Source: Enoplolaimus lenunculus
Taxonomy: Eukaryota; Nematoda; Enoplea; Enoplida; Thoracostomopsidae
Length of the DNA: 64,000 nucleotides
Assembly: GCA_030248215.1 (NCBI GenBank)
Contig: JASANG010001037.1
Coordinates: 248,001 to 312,000 of the forward strand
Reading direction: 5' to 3'
Within the stretch, counting starts at the first letter, position 1. Every line of letters begins with the position of its first letter. The translations under genes and the position numbers were made by a program. The notes under the pieces are model-generated. The model searched no databases. It was not told the origin of the DNA and worked only from the letters and a program-made list of their open reading frames with translations. This document shows positions 1-11,177 of this stretch, one piece after another.

Positions 1-217
1 CCGTTTGTTTTATGTTGTATTTGCGAAACAAATAGTTTACGGAAATTGTTAATTTATCGAAATCGGTCAAGTTTGTGGACTGATTAGCTCCAATATTAGC
101 AGGTTAGCGTTGTATTTTTTGAATGTTTCGAATAATTCTTGACAAACACGTTTAAAATTAAAACTAAATTTGTTGTAGATTGGTACCCGATACGAAAGTA
201 TTTTTTATTAGTCTTAC

Positions 218-1280
218 TGGACATAAGCAAAATCCCTATCTTGTTTTGGCCAAGTTTAATTTCAACTCCGCTTTGATCTTTAACAACTGCGCCTTGTATG
301 ATGGCCAACAATTTTTGACCATCGTTATTTTGAATTTGAGCAATTTCTTGGAATTTCTCTGCAGACAGACCGACACACCAATTCTTGTCGTCACCAATTG
401 CAATCAAAAGCGCATGCCTAGTATTCAGCAGGCAATGCGCTACGGATTGGTTTTGTCGACATTTTTCCACAATGCCTTTCCACACCACAGACAACTCTTT
501 TTTATCACACCATTCCTGTAAAAATCAAGAATAAGCAGTTGTTCTAAATAGAAAAGAAGAAGCAAGCCAACAGTACATACCAACATTTCAGCAAATTTAT
601 ACACCGAAGCTAGCGATTGTTACTTGCATATGGTGTATTTTTCGTATGAGCGTGTGTACTTATACGTTTGCAAAAAATCCACAACAAAGAAATCGAGCGA
701 TGATTAAATACAAACCGTAAGCGTTAACGGTCCGTCATTGCTGCTGCTAAGGAATGACTCAACAGATTCCGCGCACAAATCATCAAGTTCTTCAGGCGAA
801 TTAAGGTTTAGACTTTTTTGTGCATCTTCTAACAGCCCTAAGGCGCAGAGCATAGAATGCACGTGGTATTGTTGCACCTAAAACAATTGCATTAAGGTAC
901 GGTATACACGTGCAGAAATTACCTGCTTTTCTGCCGGAACAGAATACAGGCAGTGGTATTATTAAAAAATTAAATAAGAAATTCGCCAAACCAGTTCAAC
1001 TTTAAGTTTTGAAGCACTAATTTTGTTTGTCATACATAAAAACAGCTGTCCTCGACTAAACCTAAAGGTTAAAATACAGTTCAGTACGCAATACTGTTTT
1101 CGAATATTTTTTTAAAATAACACTACATCGCAATGTTAACAAAGTAACTTTGATTTGTACCGAATGATATTCATGTCCATCAATACGAAAAGGCGTTTTT
1201 GAACGGTTGCTTAAATCGTGCGATGGCTTGAAAGAAAATATCTCTTTGCTGATCTTCACATCAAACACAGAATGATCCAT
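218..1280 (-). CDS. NADAR-domain protein, 3' end uncertain
   Basis: Three exons join in frame on the minus strand: 1280-1161 (start ATG at 1280), 877-716 and 515-218. All the internal junctions are phase 0. Exon 1 holds the family's N-terminal signature (DLSNRSKTPF, then IDGHEYHS). Exon 2 continues VQQYHVHSMLCALG. Exon 3 holds the C-terminal half (LLNTRHALL, GDDKNWCVGLS, GQNKIGILLM). NADAR proteins (YbiA/COG3236-like) act on N-glycosidic bonds of riboflavin-pathway intermediates or ADP-ribosylated nucleic acid; that is family knowledge. The usual SVE after the aromatic residue reads SVQ here across the exon 1/2 junction, so a catalytic or binding acidic residue may be changed. A GTAAGA donor follows position 218, so the last exon is either outside the window or the frame reads on to the stop at 96. 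About 193 residues are supported. No signal peptide or membrane segment is seen. Confidence 0.75.
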
Positions 1281-1440
1281 AACATATCAGCAATTTAAAA
1301 TTGCCATATTCTGTACTGTACTAAAATACGTATAAAGAATACAGGCAAAGGTTTTATTTAAACCCAATTTTCTTGCAAGTCAAATTTTTTCACAAATTAA
1401 ATAGGTTAGCAATAAAGACAGCAGCTCATGTTTGAAAAAC

Positions 1441-2480
1441 TTTCAAAGTCAAAGTCAAAAGTTTATTCACCGATTAAACATACATGCGTATTTAAGATAC
1501 GAATATGAATAGGCAAATAAAATAAGTTGGAAAGGAGGGGCAAACCTCTCTAACATCCAACCGAAATCGATCTATAAGGTTAACTGTTCATGGCGGTCAT
1601 ACTTCAGAAATTTTTTAAGTGCGTCGCGAGGGAGTCGTCGAAGAAACTGGGCAAGAGAACCTGCTCGGGGAACCGGTAGCCCATTTATATTGTTAGGTAG
1701 GCTATTCCAGGAGGATACAACCCGATAGAAGAACGAACCACGACCAGCTAAATTAAAGAACTTCGGAAAATTCAAGCTAAGGTCGTTTTTCCTGGTGCGA
1801 GAAGTTCCAGAAAACTGCAAACAGCTATCTATATGCAGATCAAGTTCCTTAAAAATAAGCTTATACAACATGGCTAAATCGGACTTTAGTCGGCGATATT
1901 CTAACGATTCAAGCTCAAGTTCCCCTAGCCTAGAACGGTAAGTTTTGTCTCCTAACTTAAACTTGAAATAGAGTCTTCTAGTAAAATAGCGCTGTACTTT
2001 CTCAATTTTGTCAATATCACACAGCAAAACAGGGTTCCATACATTTGAACAATAATCCAATATTGGAATAACAAATGACTTATACGCAGATATATACTGG
2101 GATAGTGAGGAAGACGGGAAGCATCTAAAAAGTATGTTTATTGTCTTGTTTGCTTTATGAGCTATATAATCACAGTGCCTAGAAAATTTCAATGAACGCT
2201 CGAAAATAACTCCAAGATCATTTACCTCATTTGCGCTGGCAAGGACCTCGCTGCCAATACAGTAGCGAACATTCAAAGGTTCGTTAGCGCAGCCAAAATG
2301 CACAACTTTGCATTTATTCACGGCAATTTTTTTAATTGCCACGTATTAGCATAATCATGAACGATATCCAACGCATTTTGTAGTGTGCTCCGAGATTTCA
2401 GCGGGTCAGACCTAGTAATTCCTACATATAGTTTCAAATCGTCTGCGTACATCTCAACATGTACATCATGTTTGCTTAAA
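1441..2480 (-). mobile_element. 5'-truncated non-LTR retrotransposon (reverse transcriptase C-terminus)
   Basis: Minus-strand remnant of a Jockey/CR1-like LINE. It begins just upstream of the catalytic box EMYADDLKLY (about 2430-2460) and runs through the thumb and C-terminal region (LGVIFERSLKFSRHCDYI, YCSNVWNP, KIEKVQRYFTRRL, SFFYRVVSSWNSLP) to a stop at 1572. An A7 run near 2330 puts the YADD part one base out of frame with the rest, so the copy is dead. A stop codon closes the frame two codons before the preserved part, and endonuclease and fingers domains are missing. After the stop, an AATAAA and a short TGACTT-type microsatellite tail (1441-1470) mark the true 3' end, as in many CR1/Jockey elements. 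Confidence 0.85.
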
Positions 2481-2658
2481 GCACATACTCAAAATAAGTT
2501 CATGCTTGGTTAGGCCACACAACTTATAAAACAATCTGAGTAACCACTTGTTATTGTAAGCATGTGACATGCTTGTCCTGGTGCATATGCAATAAAAGCA
2601 ATGCACATTGTGTTGTACGGTCGACATATATAGTCGACGAAAAACGCAGTTGGAGAGG

Positions 2659-2734
2659 CGGGCTACGTGGCGCAGTGGTAGAGTGCTCGCTGAAGGATCC
2701 ATAGGCTGAGAGTTCGATCCCCGCTCTAGCCCGC
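2659..2734 (+). pseudogene. degenerate tRNA-like sequence
   Basis: A good A box (TGGCGCAGTGG) and B box (AGTTCGATCCC) stand at tRNA spacing. The ends pair as CGGGCTA with TAGCCCG, the D stem forms, and a T run follows at 2735. The anticodon stem does not pair and no loop with T at position 33 can be drawn, so no amino acid can be assigned. It is either a tRNA pseudogene or the head of a SINE. Confidence 0.5.
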
Positions 2735-3194
2735 TTTTCCAGCTGCTTAGTTGAAAGGTCAGATGTCCCGGCTCCTACCTAGACTGACAGTTATAACTAA
2801 AGTATAAGTTTAAGAAGTGACGATTGTTGCGTACCTAATACCGAACTTTAATTATCAACAAGACTCTACTGTTAGTGCATTTCGCTTCGCTTCACATTTC
2901 GGTACCAATAAACGAAATTGCTTAGATTTTGGTTTCCACTAGCTACGTCTATTTCTTAACATAGAAATTTTGAAGAGCAGACCACAAAATAATTCTGAAA
3001 ATAATCTACTAGCTAGACTAGCATAATTTTCAAATTGGACATGGTGTAGTAAAAAAAGACTTTTTGTTTTAGTATGTTGTTATTTTACATTACAGGATGG
3101 CTTGCACTGGAAATTACGTTAATGCAATGTTCAAAAAACATAGCTAGTAAAATTATTATCTTGCGGACATATAAAACGGTAGGGCGGAGCTATA

Positions 3195-3317
3195 TTTGTC
3201 GTGCGGCGCCATCCGGTGGCGTCCATCACCATACGGTATCGTATGTGAGGAATTCGCGTACCATAACGCAAGGTCACGTACAGTGACAAACGACACCGGA
3301 TGGCGCCGCACGACAAA
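3195..3317. repeat. GC-rich foldback element
   Basis: Perfect 24-bp inverted arms at 3195-3218 and 3294-3317 (core GTCGTGCGGCGCCATCCGG) are separated by 75 bp. The right arm is followed by ACGTACGGGTACGG. A related sequence, CACGACAAACGTACGG, reappears at about 4531-4546, on the far side of the tandem repeat, as if the tandem block sat inside or beside such an element. Confidence 0.7.
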
Positions 3318-3334
3318 CGTACGGGTACGGACGG

Positions 3335-4510
3335 TGTGATAAGTTGGGTAGGCTAGGGTACGACAGTTTTTCAGTTTTTAGTTCTCAGCAGCTGAAAATG
3401 AGGGACGCTCCCAATTGGTTTCGAACTCGGATCGACAGATTTTCAGTCCAGCGCGCTATCCACTGAGCCACGCCGCCTCACAATCAACTGCTGAGTTTTT
3501 CTGTTTTTATGCCTTATAAGAACCTCAACATTATACACATGTATCTTGGTTCTTCAATATTTTACTGCTGCTGCATATGAAGGCACTACATATGCAGCAG
3601 TGTTTTTACCGATGTACAGCATCAGCATGAGGTTATTATTTGCCTCCATGCATCCGCATGTCACATCCCCCGGTTTTTCTACAAGGTCGCCCCTTGACCG
3701 CCAACTTATGTATTTTGGGTTCTACCGCGGCAGTTTGCCATTGCGGTCCCATCGTGGTCACCATGTGATAAGTTGGGTAGGCTAGGGTACGACAGTTTTT
3801 CAGTTTTTAGTTCTCAGCAGCTGAAAATGAGGGACGCTCCCAATTGGTTTCGAACTCGGATCGACAGATTTTCAGTCCAGCGCGCTATCCACTGAGCCAC
3901 GCCGCCTCACAATCAACTGCTGAGTTTTTCTGTTTTTATGGCTTATAAGAACCTCAACATTATACACATGTATCTTGGTTCTTCAATATTTTACTGCTGC
4001 TGCATATGAAGGCACTACATATGCAGCAGTGTTTTTACCGATGTACAGCATCAGCATGAGGTTATTATTTGCCTCCATGCATCCGCATGTCACATCCCCC
4101 GGTTTTTCTACAAGGTCGCCCCTTGACCGCCAACTTATGTATTTTGGGTTCTACCGCGGCAGTTTGCCATTGCGGTCACCATGTGATAAGTTGGGTAGAC
4201 TAGGGTATTAAGTTTTTCAGTTTTTAGTTCTCAGCAGCTGAAAATGAGGGACGCTCCCAACTGGTTTCGAACTCGGATCGACAGATTTTCAGTCCAGCGC
4301 ACTATCCACTGAGCCGCGCCGCCTCACAATCAACTGCTGAGTTTTTCTGTTTTTATGCCTTATAAGAACCTCAACATTATACACATGTATCTTGGTTCTT
4401 CAATGTTTTACTGCTGCTGCATATGAAGGCACTACATATGCAGCAGTGTTTTTACCGATGTACAGCATCAGCATGAGGTTATTATTTGCCTCCATGCATC
4501 CGCATGTCAC
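3335..4510. repeat. tandem repeat, ~429-bp unit, 2.8 copies, with tRNA-like module
   Basis: Units start at 3335, 3764 and 4182. Copy 2 lacks 11 bp (GGTCCCATCGT region) and copy 3 stops at about 4510 within the unit. Identity between copies is very high, so the array is recent. Each unit holds a minus-strand tRNA-like sequence (3403-3477, 3832-3906 and about 4247-4322; A box TGGCTCAGTGG, B box GAGTTCGAAACC, loop CTGAAAA with a GAA triplet as in tRNA-Phe). It also holds a perfect hairpin, CTGCTGCATATG and CATATGCAGCAG around a 9-nt loop. The identical small ORFs in each unit are by-products of the repeat. Confidence 0.9.
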
Positions 4511-4831
4511 AGACGGCATCGGGCGACGCAGCACGACAAACGTACGGTGACGGGCGGCACCAGACTGGCAAGGTTTAAAAACATTGCTTAGGCACATATT
4601 TAAAGAAAGAACCCTAAGATTTGCAATTGTTGCGACGGTATTTTTGTAAGGTGTGTTGGTCGTGAAAAATTGATATTTTCTGATCTGCCGCAATGAGGTT
4701 AACACGGAAATACCAACATTTTGGCAAAAAACACAATTTTTTCGATTTTTGTTAATTTTCGACCCAAGTAACGAAGGAGTGCCATAATTTCGGCATAGTT
4801 ATGTAATTTTTTAACATGTTTTAGTGTAAAA

Positions 4832-7044
4832 ATGGCAACACATGTGATAACTTTATACATTTTGATGGTATTGGTGAAATCTACACATAGTATTCCAATA
4901 GCAAAATGTGAGATTCTGGATTTAACACACACGCTAGAGCAAAATGTTCCACACCCTGATGTCCATCCGGAGTTCAATCTGTCAACCGTTATCAGAGGTA
5001 TAAACAAACAAGAATATTTTGACAGAACAAGTTTCGCAAGTGGGTTCACTGGCATTAAAGTTTGTTTACGAAACTGCTTGTAAAATACTTTAAATTTGGC
5101 AAAACATAACTCACTTCAAATAAATATATAGTTGACTACGTGCATTAAAATTAGTAATTTTCAGGTCCTGCTGGTGCAATCCCGTACGTCAGTTTCAATC
5201 GTATCTGTTCTTCAGAACATATGGGAACGCATATAGACGCGCCTTCTCACTTTGATGCACATGGAGAACCGGTTCATAATGTATTAAACAGTCATATATT
5301 TTCTATCTATCCTTCTTTATAAAGTTTAAGCAGCTTCTCGCTGATAGGTAATAACTATTTCAGCAATTTATTTCACCAATAATAACAAAATCGATTAAAT
5401 ACCTCATGAAAATGAAACTATAATATTTAAACATTGTTGCGGATTATAGGCGTGAAGAATTCACCTTGTTATATTATGCTGTTTATCAAATTGGACACAG
5501 TGTCTTATTCTTCTGGTAGTATGGAATTTGCGGCCCATGAATAGATAACAGGGCCGGATCGTTTTGCGGCGGGGCTGCGATAAAGTCAGTTTAAGATTTA
5601 GACTAATTTTTTGGCTTAGGCTTAGGCTTAAGAATAGGCTCGTCCTTACGCTTAGGGTTAGGCTTAGGCTTAAGAATATGCTATACTACTGTCCCGGCCC
5701 TGTTCTATACATTGGCCGAATTTGCGTATATATCTCATTTTTCATTTTGAATTCATTATACTATTTAATATTTCTGTCTTGACACAGTACTGCAAAAGTT
5801 GCACATGCATTATACGCATTTAATTAAATCTGCATATATCTTTTTGTAAAAAATTTAGATTCCGCTTGCGAATATTATTGGCGAAGCATGCGTAGTCGAT
5901 GTTGTTGACAAAGTCGAATCAAATCCGAATTATTTATTATCAGTCGATGATATCAAACACTGGGAAGAAACTTATGGAACCTTGCCAGATGGTCAGTTTT
6001 GTATTGTGCGTTGTAGCATGCAGGATTTGCGTTTGACATTAGTTGAAACCAAATGCGTTGTGGCACAAAATAAAACTGCTTCCGTGTTTCGTCAAAAATA
6101 TAAACAGCAAGCTTTCTTTCCGATTAGGTAACTTTTTTGCATTCTTTGATTTATGATGCCAATTGATTTCAGGAAACCTATAACATACCTATCGTATCGT
6201 GATAGTACTTACGGCCAATGGCACTTTAAGGGCGTAACATTAGATTCATCGTATTCCTAAGCCTTTATAATATATTGCGAGCATTTTTAATGCAAGCGCT
6301 TCATGTCGAAATTAAGAGGTTTTGTGGTGTAGAGAATAAATCGAATTTGGAATTTTCTTTTAAGGTGCAGTTTTGATTTTGAAAAGCGGAATGGAATATT
6401 TATGGAAAGATGCAAACAAATTCTTAGGAACCGACGAAAACGGGATTTACCATTGGCCTGGTACGTTACATAGATAGCATTTGCAAAGCGTGTTGCATTA
6501 TTTTCAATGTTGTGGGTGCCGTATTCCTGCAAATTGACGGGCGGCCGTTTTTAACGGAGCCAGCGACACCAATAGCACAGCACAAACCGTGTGAAACAAG
6601 GTATATAGCCCCATTTCGGTTTTTGTCTTCTATATGAGTATATTTGATAATTTAGGATTTTCTGAAGATTTGTCACGATGGTTAGTTTCTAATCGGCCGC
6701 GCATTCATGCAGTTGGCGTTGAAACGGTAGGATTTGACGGCGGCCAGGAGCTAACACATCCAGCACATAGAATAATTCTCGGTGCGGGGATACCAGCGTT
6801 CGAAAATCTTGCTCAAATTGGTAAACTACCACCGCGAGGCGCAACTCTAATTGGTCCTCCATTGAAAATTGCTAAAGGAACAGGGTCACCAATCAGAGCT
6901 TTTGCTATTGGATGGAATGGACTAAAAGATCCTTGCAGAACTGACAGTGCAAGCGAATCCGAAACGCGTGTTCGGTTGGTCTTTGTTTACATCGTAACCA
7001 TTTTGGCTGTTATATGTATTGGTGCTACGTTGTATAATGCTTAG
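4832..7044 (+). CDS. cyclase-family hydrolase (kynurenine formamidase-like), secreted and membrane-anchored
   Basis: Five exons join in frame: 4832-5039, 5165-5280, 5859-5991, 6365-6460 and 6656-7044, 942 nt giving 313 aa plus stop. Residues 1-20 look like a signal peptide. CEILDLTHTLEQNVPHPD matches the family's N-terminus. The metal-binding motif H-x-G-T-H-x-D-x-P-x-H is intact (SEHMGTHIDAPSHFD, His88, His92, Asp94 and His98). IPLANIIGEACVVDVV, ILKSGMEYLW, VGVETVGFDGG, AHRIILGAGIPAFENL and PLKIAKGTGSPIRAFA follow in family order. PF04199 enzymes hydrolyse cyclic amides or formyl-kynurenine in a Mn/Zn site; the exact substrate here is unknown. Residues ~290-313 form one hydrophobic segment, so an extracellular or lumenal enzyme tethered at its C-terminus is inferred (TM or GPI). 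Exon 4 could instead start 6 bp later, at 6371. Intron 2 holds a hAT MITE. Confidence 0.9.
5532..5717. mobile_element. hAT-type MITE with TTAGGC-like core, copy 1
   Basis: Terminal inverted repeats GGCCCATGAATAGATAACAG and CCTGTTCTATACATTGGCC enclose a core of TTAGGC-like words. An exact 8-bp target duplication (GAATTTGC) flanks it. It lies in intron 2 of the cyclase gene. Confidence 0.9.
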
Positions 7045-7520
7045 TTTTGGTTTTTAGAAAAATACGAAAAAAGTTTTTGATAAAAGATAGCTAGCTTTCA
7101 TTTCTCAACAGGCGTGATGAGTTTTCGCGAAATAGACAAAAATGGACTTCGTTGCGCTTTGACCGGCCAGACGCGTGAATTCTAAGACGTTTTCAAGGCA
7201 AATTATTGTTCCGAAAAGTTTTTTATAAAACATTAACCGAATTTGAATCACTGAATTAGTGACTACAGCTATCAAGGAATCGACCAAAATTTGCCTGATT
7301 CTAGTTTCACATGCATAACGGTGAAATATTCTATGTATTTGAATCAGTCCAGTATTGCTCAAACGTGGCTTTCATTGTTTTCTTTACTGTGTTTCTGGTG
7401 TATTTTAAACTTTGTAATTGAGTTACAAAATTGGTTAATATGTTTTGTGCCGGTTCTCCGCTATTCTATCAAGTGCCAAATTGTAGCAGCATTAAATTTT
7501 CGAAACAGTTATTTTCCAGA

Positions 7521-7689
7521 CCCATGTATAGAACAGGGCCGGATCGTTTTCCGTAGGGGCTATAATAGAGTCGATTTAAGCTTTAGACTAGTTTTTTGCT
7601 TAGGCTTAGGAATGGGCTCATCCATGCGCTAGGCTTAGGCTTAGAAATATATTTATACTACTGTTCCGGCCCTGTTCTATACATGGGCC
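7521..7689. mobile_element. hAT-type MITE with TTAGGC-like core, copy 2
   Basis: Near-consensus ends: CCCATGTATAGAACAGGGCC on the left, its complement on the right. Flanks ATTTTCCA and ATTTTTCA agree at 7 of 8 bases, a decayed 8-bp duplication. Confidence 0.9.
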
Positions 7690-9840
7690 ATTTTTCATTA
7701 CGTGGCAGGGTACAATATAAGGTCTGCCTCCGGCTTCGACTGAATATCGACCTCCGGATCCAGCTCTGGTAGAATTTTGCCGAAACTTCGCCAATTTGTG
7801 TAGTTTAACAAAAATTGTGTCTTACAGTGTGTTTGTCGTCCAGTTTTGGGCCGTTTTGAGAACAAACGTATCTTGATTTCGTAATAAATTAACCGGATGC
7901 ACGTGCACTTTTTTACGCGGTTCCCCGACAAAACCCAGCATTTTTCTGCTTTACGTCGCTGCCGCTGGGTGTTTTATCTATTTTAACTATTTATTCGTGT
8001 TATAGTGTTGATTATTTAATCATTATTTACATCTTAGTTTATTTTTAGTATGCTGGTGGTAAATATCAATATTTTTAGAATAAATATTAAGTATTCGGGT
8101 GTTCGTCTCCGGTATTACCAGAATTTTATTCCATTGAGCATTTAAGTGGAGTTGTTGGCATGTTTTATGGGTACTTTATTGAAGCTGGACGTACTGAAGC
8201 TCTCATTCAGAACTCCAGAAATTATGCATTAATCACATTGCTTATGAGATGTGTGTAGGACAACCTCTACTAAACACGGGAGCAGGGTGTAACCAGGTAA
8301 CCGTTTCTGGTAAATATTCGTGTCCGTTTACTATAATAGAGAAATATCGGAAATTCTTTTATTGTAATGTTCAACAGTTATAAATCACGTATACGCGTAT
8401 TTCGCAGTTTGCAATTGTTATAGGTGAAATAAAAATACAAAACTCAACCAAAATCAGAAATTGCGGTGCATCCACTATTTTTCTTTTAAAAATTTTAGAA
8501 AGCCCGGTGAATGTTTGCATTGCTCAATTTTGTTAGCAGAACGATAAAAATCTTTGCAATTTTTATGTTTCGATATCCATTTCCGTTATATTGTTCACTA
8601 TGCGTTTCCGTTATTTTTACAATACGTTTGAATCCAGCCAGGGTGTAAACAGATATTAAAAATAACGGAAACAGATATTGAAATATAAAAGTTTCAGATA
8701 TGTTTTTATTTTTCTGCCAAGAAAATTGATGCACGCAAATATTCACCGGGTTTTCTAAATTGCATCCTGGAAGTTTCCTCAGTACACTTTAGAGCACAAA
8801 TAACGTCCATCCGTAACAGGATTAACAGAAAGAAAACAAATGAGCGGTATCAAAATCCGTGGCCATCAGTGTGCAACTGGAGGTGAAAAATACCGGAAGT
8901 CCACAAAATTTGCCGTACCCGTAGGTAAAGTCGGAGGTGAGAGGCGAAATTAGGTTAAAATAGCATTTAATTTGCTAAATTTTACCAACAATAAGGTGTT
9001 AAATCTTTTGGTTTTACGCTTAGTTTTTCGAAAACTTAGCAATTTTGCTCTTAAGATTGTACCAAACGGTAAAACCAAACAAATTTGTAAAACTGCAAAA
9101 TTTCACTACCAAAATTGCCGAAATGTCCGGTAGAAATTGTACAGGAGCCGGAGGTCGATGTTCTGCCGAAGCCGAAGGTAGACCTAAAGGTTGTAACGTG
9201 GTAGCCGGCGTAACATTGAAAGAAGTTCAAAACTGCTTTGGGTTTTGCATGCGTAGAGCGAGGCATCACACCTTTAGGGCTAAGCCTCCTGTAGATAGAT
9301 ATAAGATATGGGTTTTGGCATAATGAATGATGGTGAAAAACAGTAAAATTATGGATTGGCGTGCACGTCATAATGGTTATGCTATTACAAAGGCACCAGG
9401 GTATATACAATCGATGATGTGATTCTGGCTGAAAATCGACCTTCGGCTCTGGTAGAATTTCTGCCGGAGCTTGCGGCAATTTCAAAAGTGCAATTTTGCA
9501 TAATTTTACATAATTTATATTTTGTTTGGAGCGTTTCATTTCAACTTTTGGTACAAGTTCTAGTAAAAAGTCACAAGTGTACAACCAAAAGGTGTACCAA
9601 CAGTAGATAAAAAAGATTTTCTTCGGTTGCATCCTGAAAGCCACTATTGCAGACTTAGCACATTTAATTTTAAAGATGAATTATTCTCCCGGAGGCGCAG
9701 CAAAATGGATAAAATTACAAAAAACGGTAAAACATAACAATACAATACAAAAGGCACGAATTCAAATATAAACATCGATCAAAAGCGAAAGAATGTAAAC
9801 TGGAAGCAAAGAAGAAACAAATATAGTGAAAAATAGAAAG

Positions 9841-10564
9841 TACACACAAAATAAATTGTCTTGAAATTTCAAAACTCATACTTTCTAAATTTCAAAACAT
9901 CAATTTCAGACATTAATCGCTTGAAACAGCTCAGAAATTTATGTCTGAAATGGTTAAAACTAAAATGTTTTATATTACAGAAATTACTATTTACAATATA
10001 TAACAGGTAAATTTCTTCCTTTCAAGAAATATTGTCTTTTATATTAAAGACTAATTTTCTTATTTTTAGATATGTAAAAAAAGTTGTTCCGTTTATATTC
10101 GTAGATAGAAGAGCATATAAATAATCGAATTTTAAAGATATTTCGGGTCGAGCTACAGCTCCTCCAACCTAAGTCTACGTCTTAGACGTATCTTTGGTTG
10201 TAAAATTAGCGAATTTGGTTGACCTTTGCTCCCAATTTTGAATGCGACCTCTCTGACAAATCTTGTTTCTAAGACATATGGCTGAAATATCAGAGAAACA
10301 AGTCTGTTATTTCAGACATATTTTTCTTATAATTAAGACTATTTGTCTTGTACTTCAGAAATATTTGTTTTAATAGTTTATGAAACACACTCTTAAATTT
10401 AAGACATTTATTAAGTGTTAAAAATTTCAGACACACATTTCTGAAAAATTTCAGAAACTAATGTCTTGCATTCAATAAATATATGTCTGGACTCTAGATT
10501 AAGACATAATTGTCTTGAATTTAAGAAAATATTTCTTGAATATCAGAAAATGTTTTTGTGTGTA
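9841..10564. mobile_element. TA-flanked inverted-repeat element rich in TCTGAAA/AAGACA words
   Basis: Ends read TACACACAAAA and TTTTGTGTGTA, i.e. CACACAAAA termini on a TA dinucleotide, as in Tc1/mariner MITEs. The interior is built largely of short words (TTGTCTT, TTCAGACAT, CTTGAAAT) in both orientations every 15-30 bp. The first ~220 bp has a diverged relative at 27770-27990. No coding potential is seen. Confidence 0.6.
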
Positions 10565-10732
10565 GTGTAAAATTTCAAGCAGTGTTCTCTTGTTTTTATG
10601 TCAACAGCAAGATCGAGTACAGAATTTAATCCGGGTTCTTGAAATTGTATGCGTATTCTACCGGAGGTGAAAAATACAGAAGCCGGATGTCAGCAAAAAT
10701 TTTCCGGATCCGGAGACGCAGCAAAATTAGGC

Positions 10733-10893
10733 GGACCATGTATACCACAGGGCCGGTACAGTAGTATAAGCATATTCCTAAGCCTAAGCGTATGGAAGAG
10801 CCTATTCCTAAGCCTAAGCAAAAAATAGTCTAGCTTAAAATGACCCTATTATAGCCCTTCGGAAAACGATCCGGCCCTGTTCTATACATGGCC
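10733..10893. mobile_element. hAT-type MITE with TTAGGC-like core, copy 3
   Basis: Inverted relative to copies 1 and 2 (core reads CCTAAGCCTAAGC). Exact 8-bp target duplication AATTAGGC on both sides. Confidence 0.9.
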
Positions 10894-11010
10894 AATTAGG
10901 CAGTTGAAACAATGTTTAGTTGCGAACTTTAGCAAATGTCTGCAAAGTAAAAAATCTTGGTTTTAGGCATATTTTTTAGGAAATAGCGACACTCTTCCAT
11001 TTAAAATTTT

Positions 11011-11177
11011 GGCCCATGTAAAGATCAGGGGCGGAACGTTTCGCAGTGGGACTAGAAAAGAGTACGACAGCTTTAGACTATTTTTTGCCTGGCTTAGGCT
11101 TAGGAGTATGCTTATTCTTACGCTTAGGCTTAGGTTTCGGAATATGCTTATAATACTGTTCCACGCTTACATTGGTC
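11011..11177. mobile_element. hAT-type MITE with TTAGGC-like core, copy 4 (second subfamily)
   Basis: Belongs to a subfamily with ends GGCCCATGTAAAGATCAGGG and internal GGCGGAACGTTT. Flanks AAAATTTT and AAAATTTG differ at one base. Confidence 0.85.

Noticed and set aside
2659-2734. A functional tRNA gene
   Set aside because: A and B boxes are good but the anticodon arm cannot fold.
3335-4550. CRISPR-like array
   Set aside because: Units are ~429 bp without unique spacers; it is a plain tandem repeat in a eukaryotic genome.
9051-9644. 197-codon minus-strand frame
   Set aside because: It runs across copies of the CCGGAGGT-type repeat family and has no domain.
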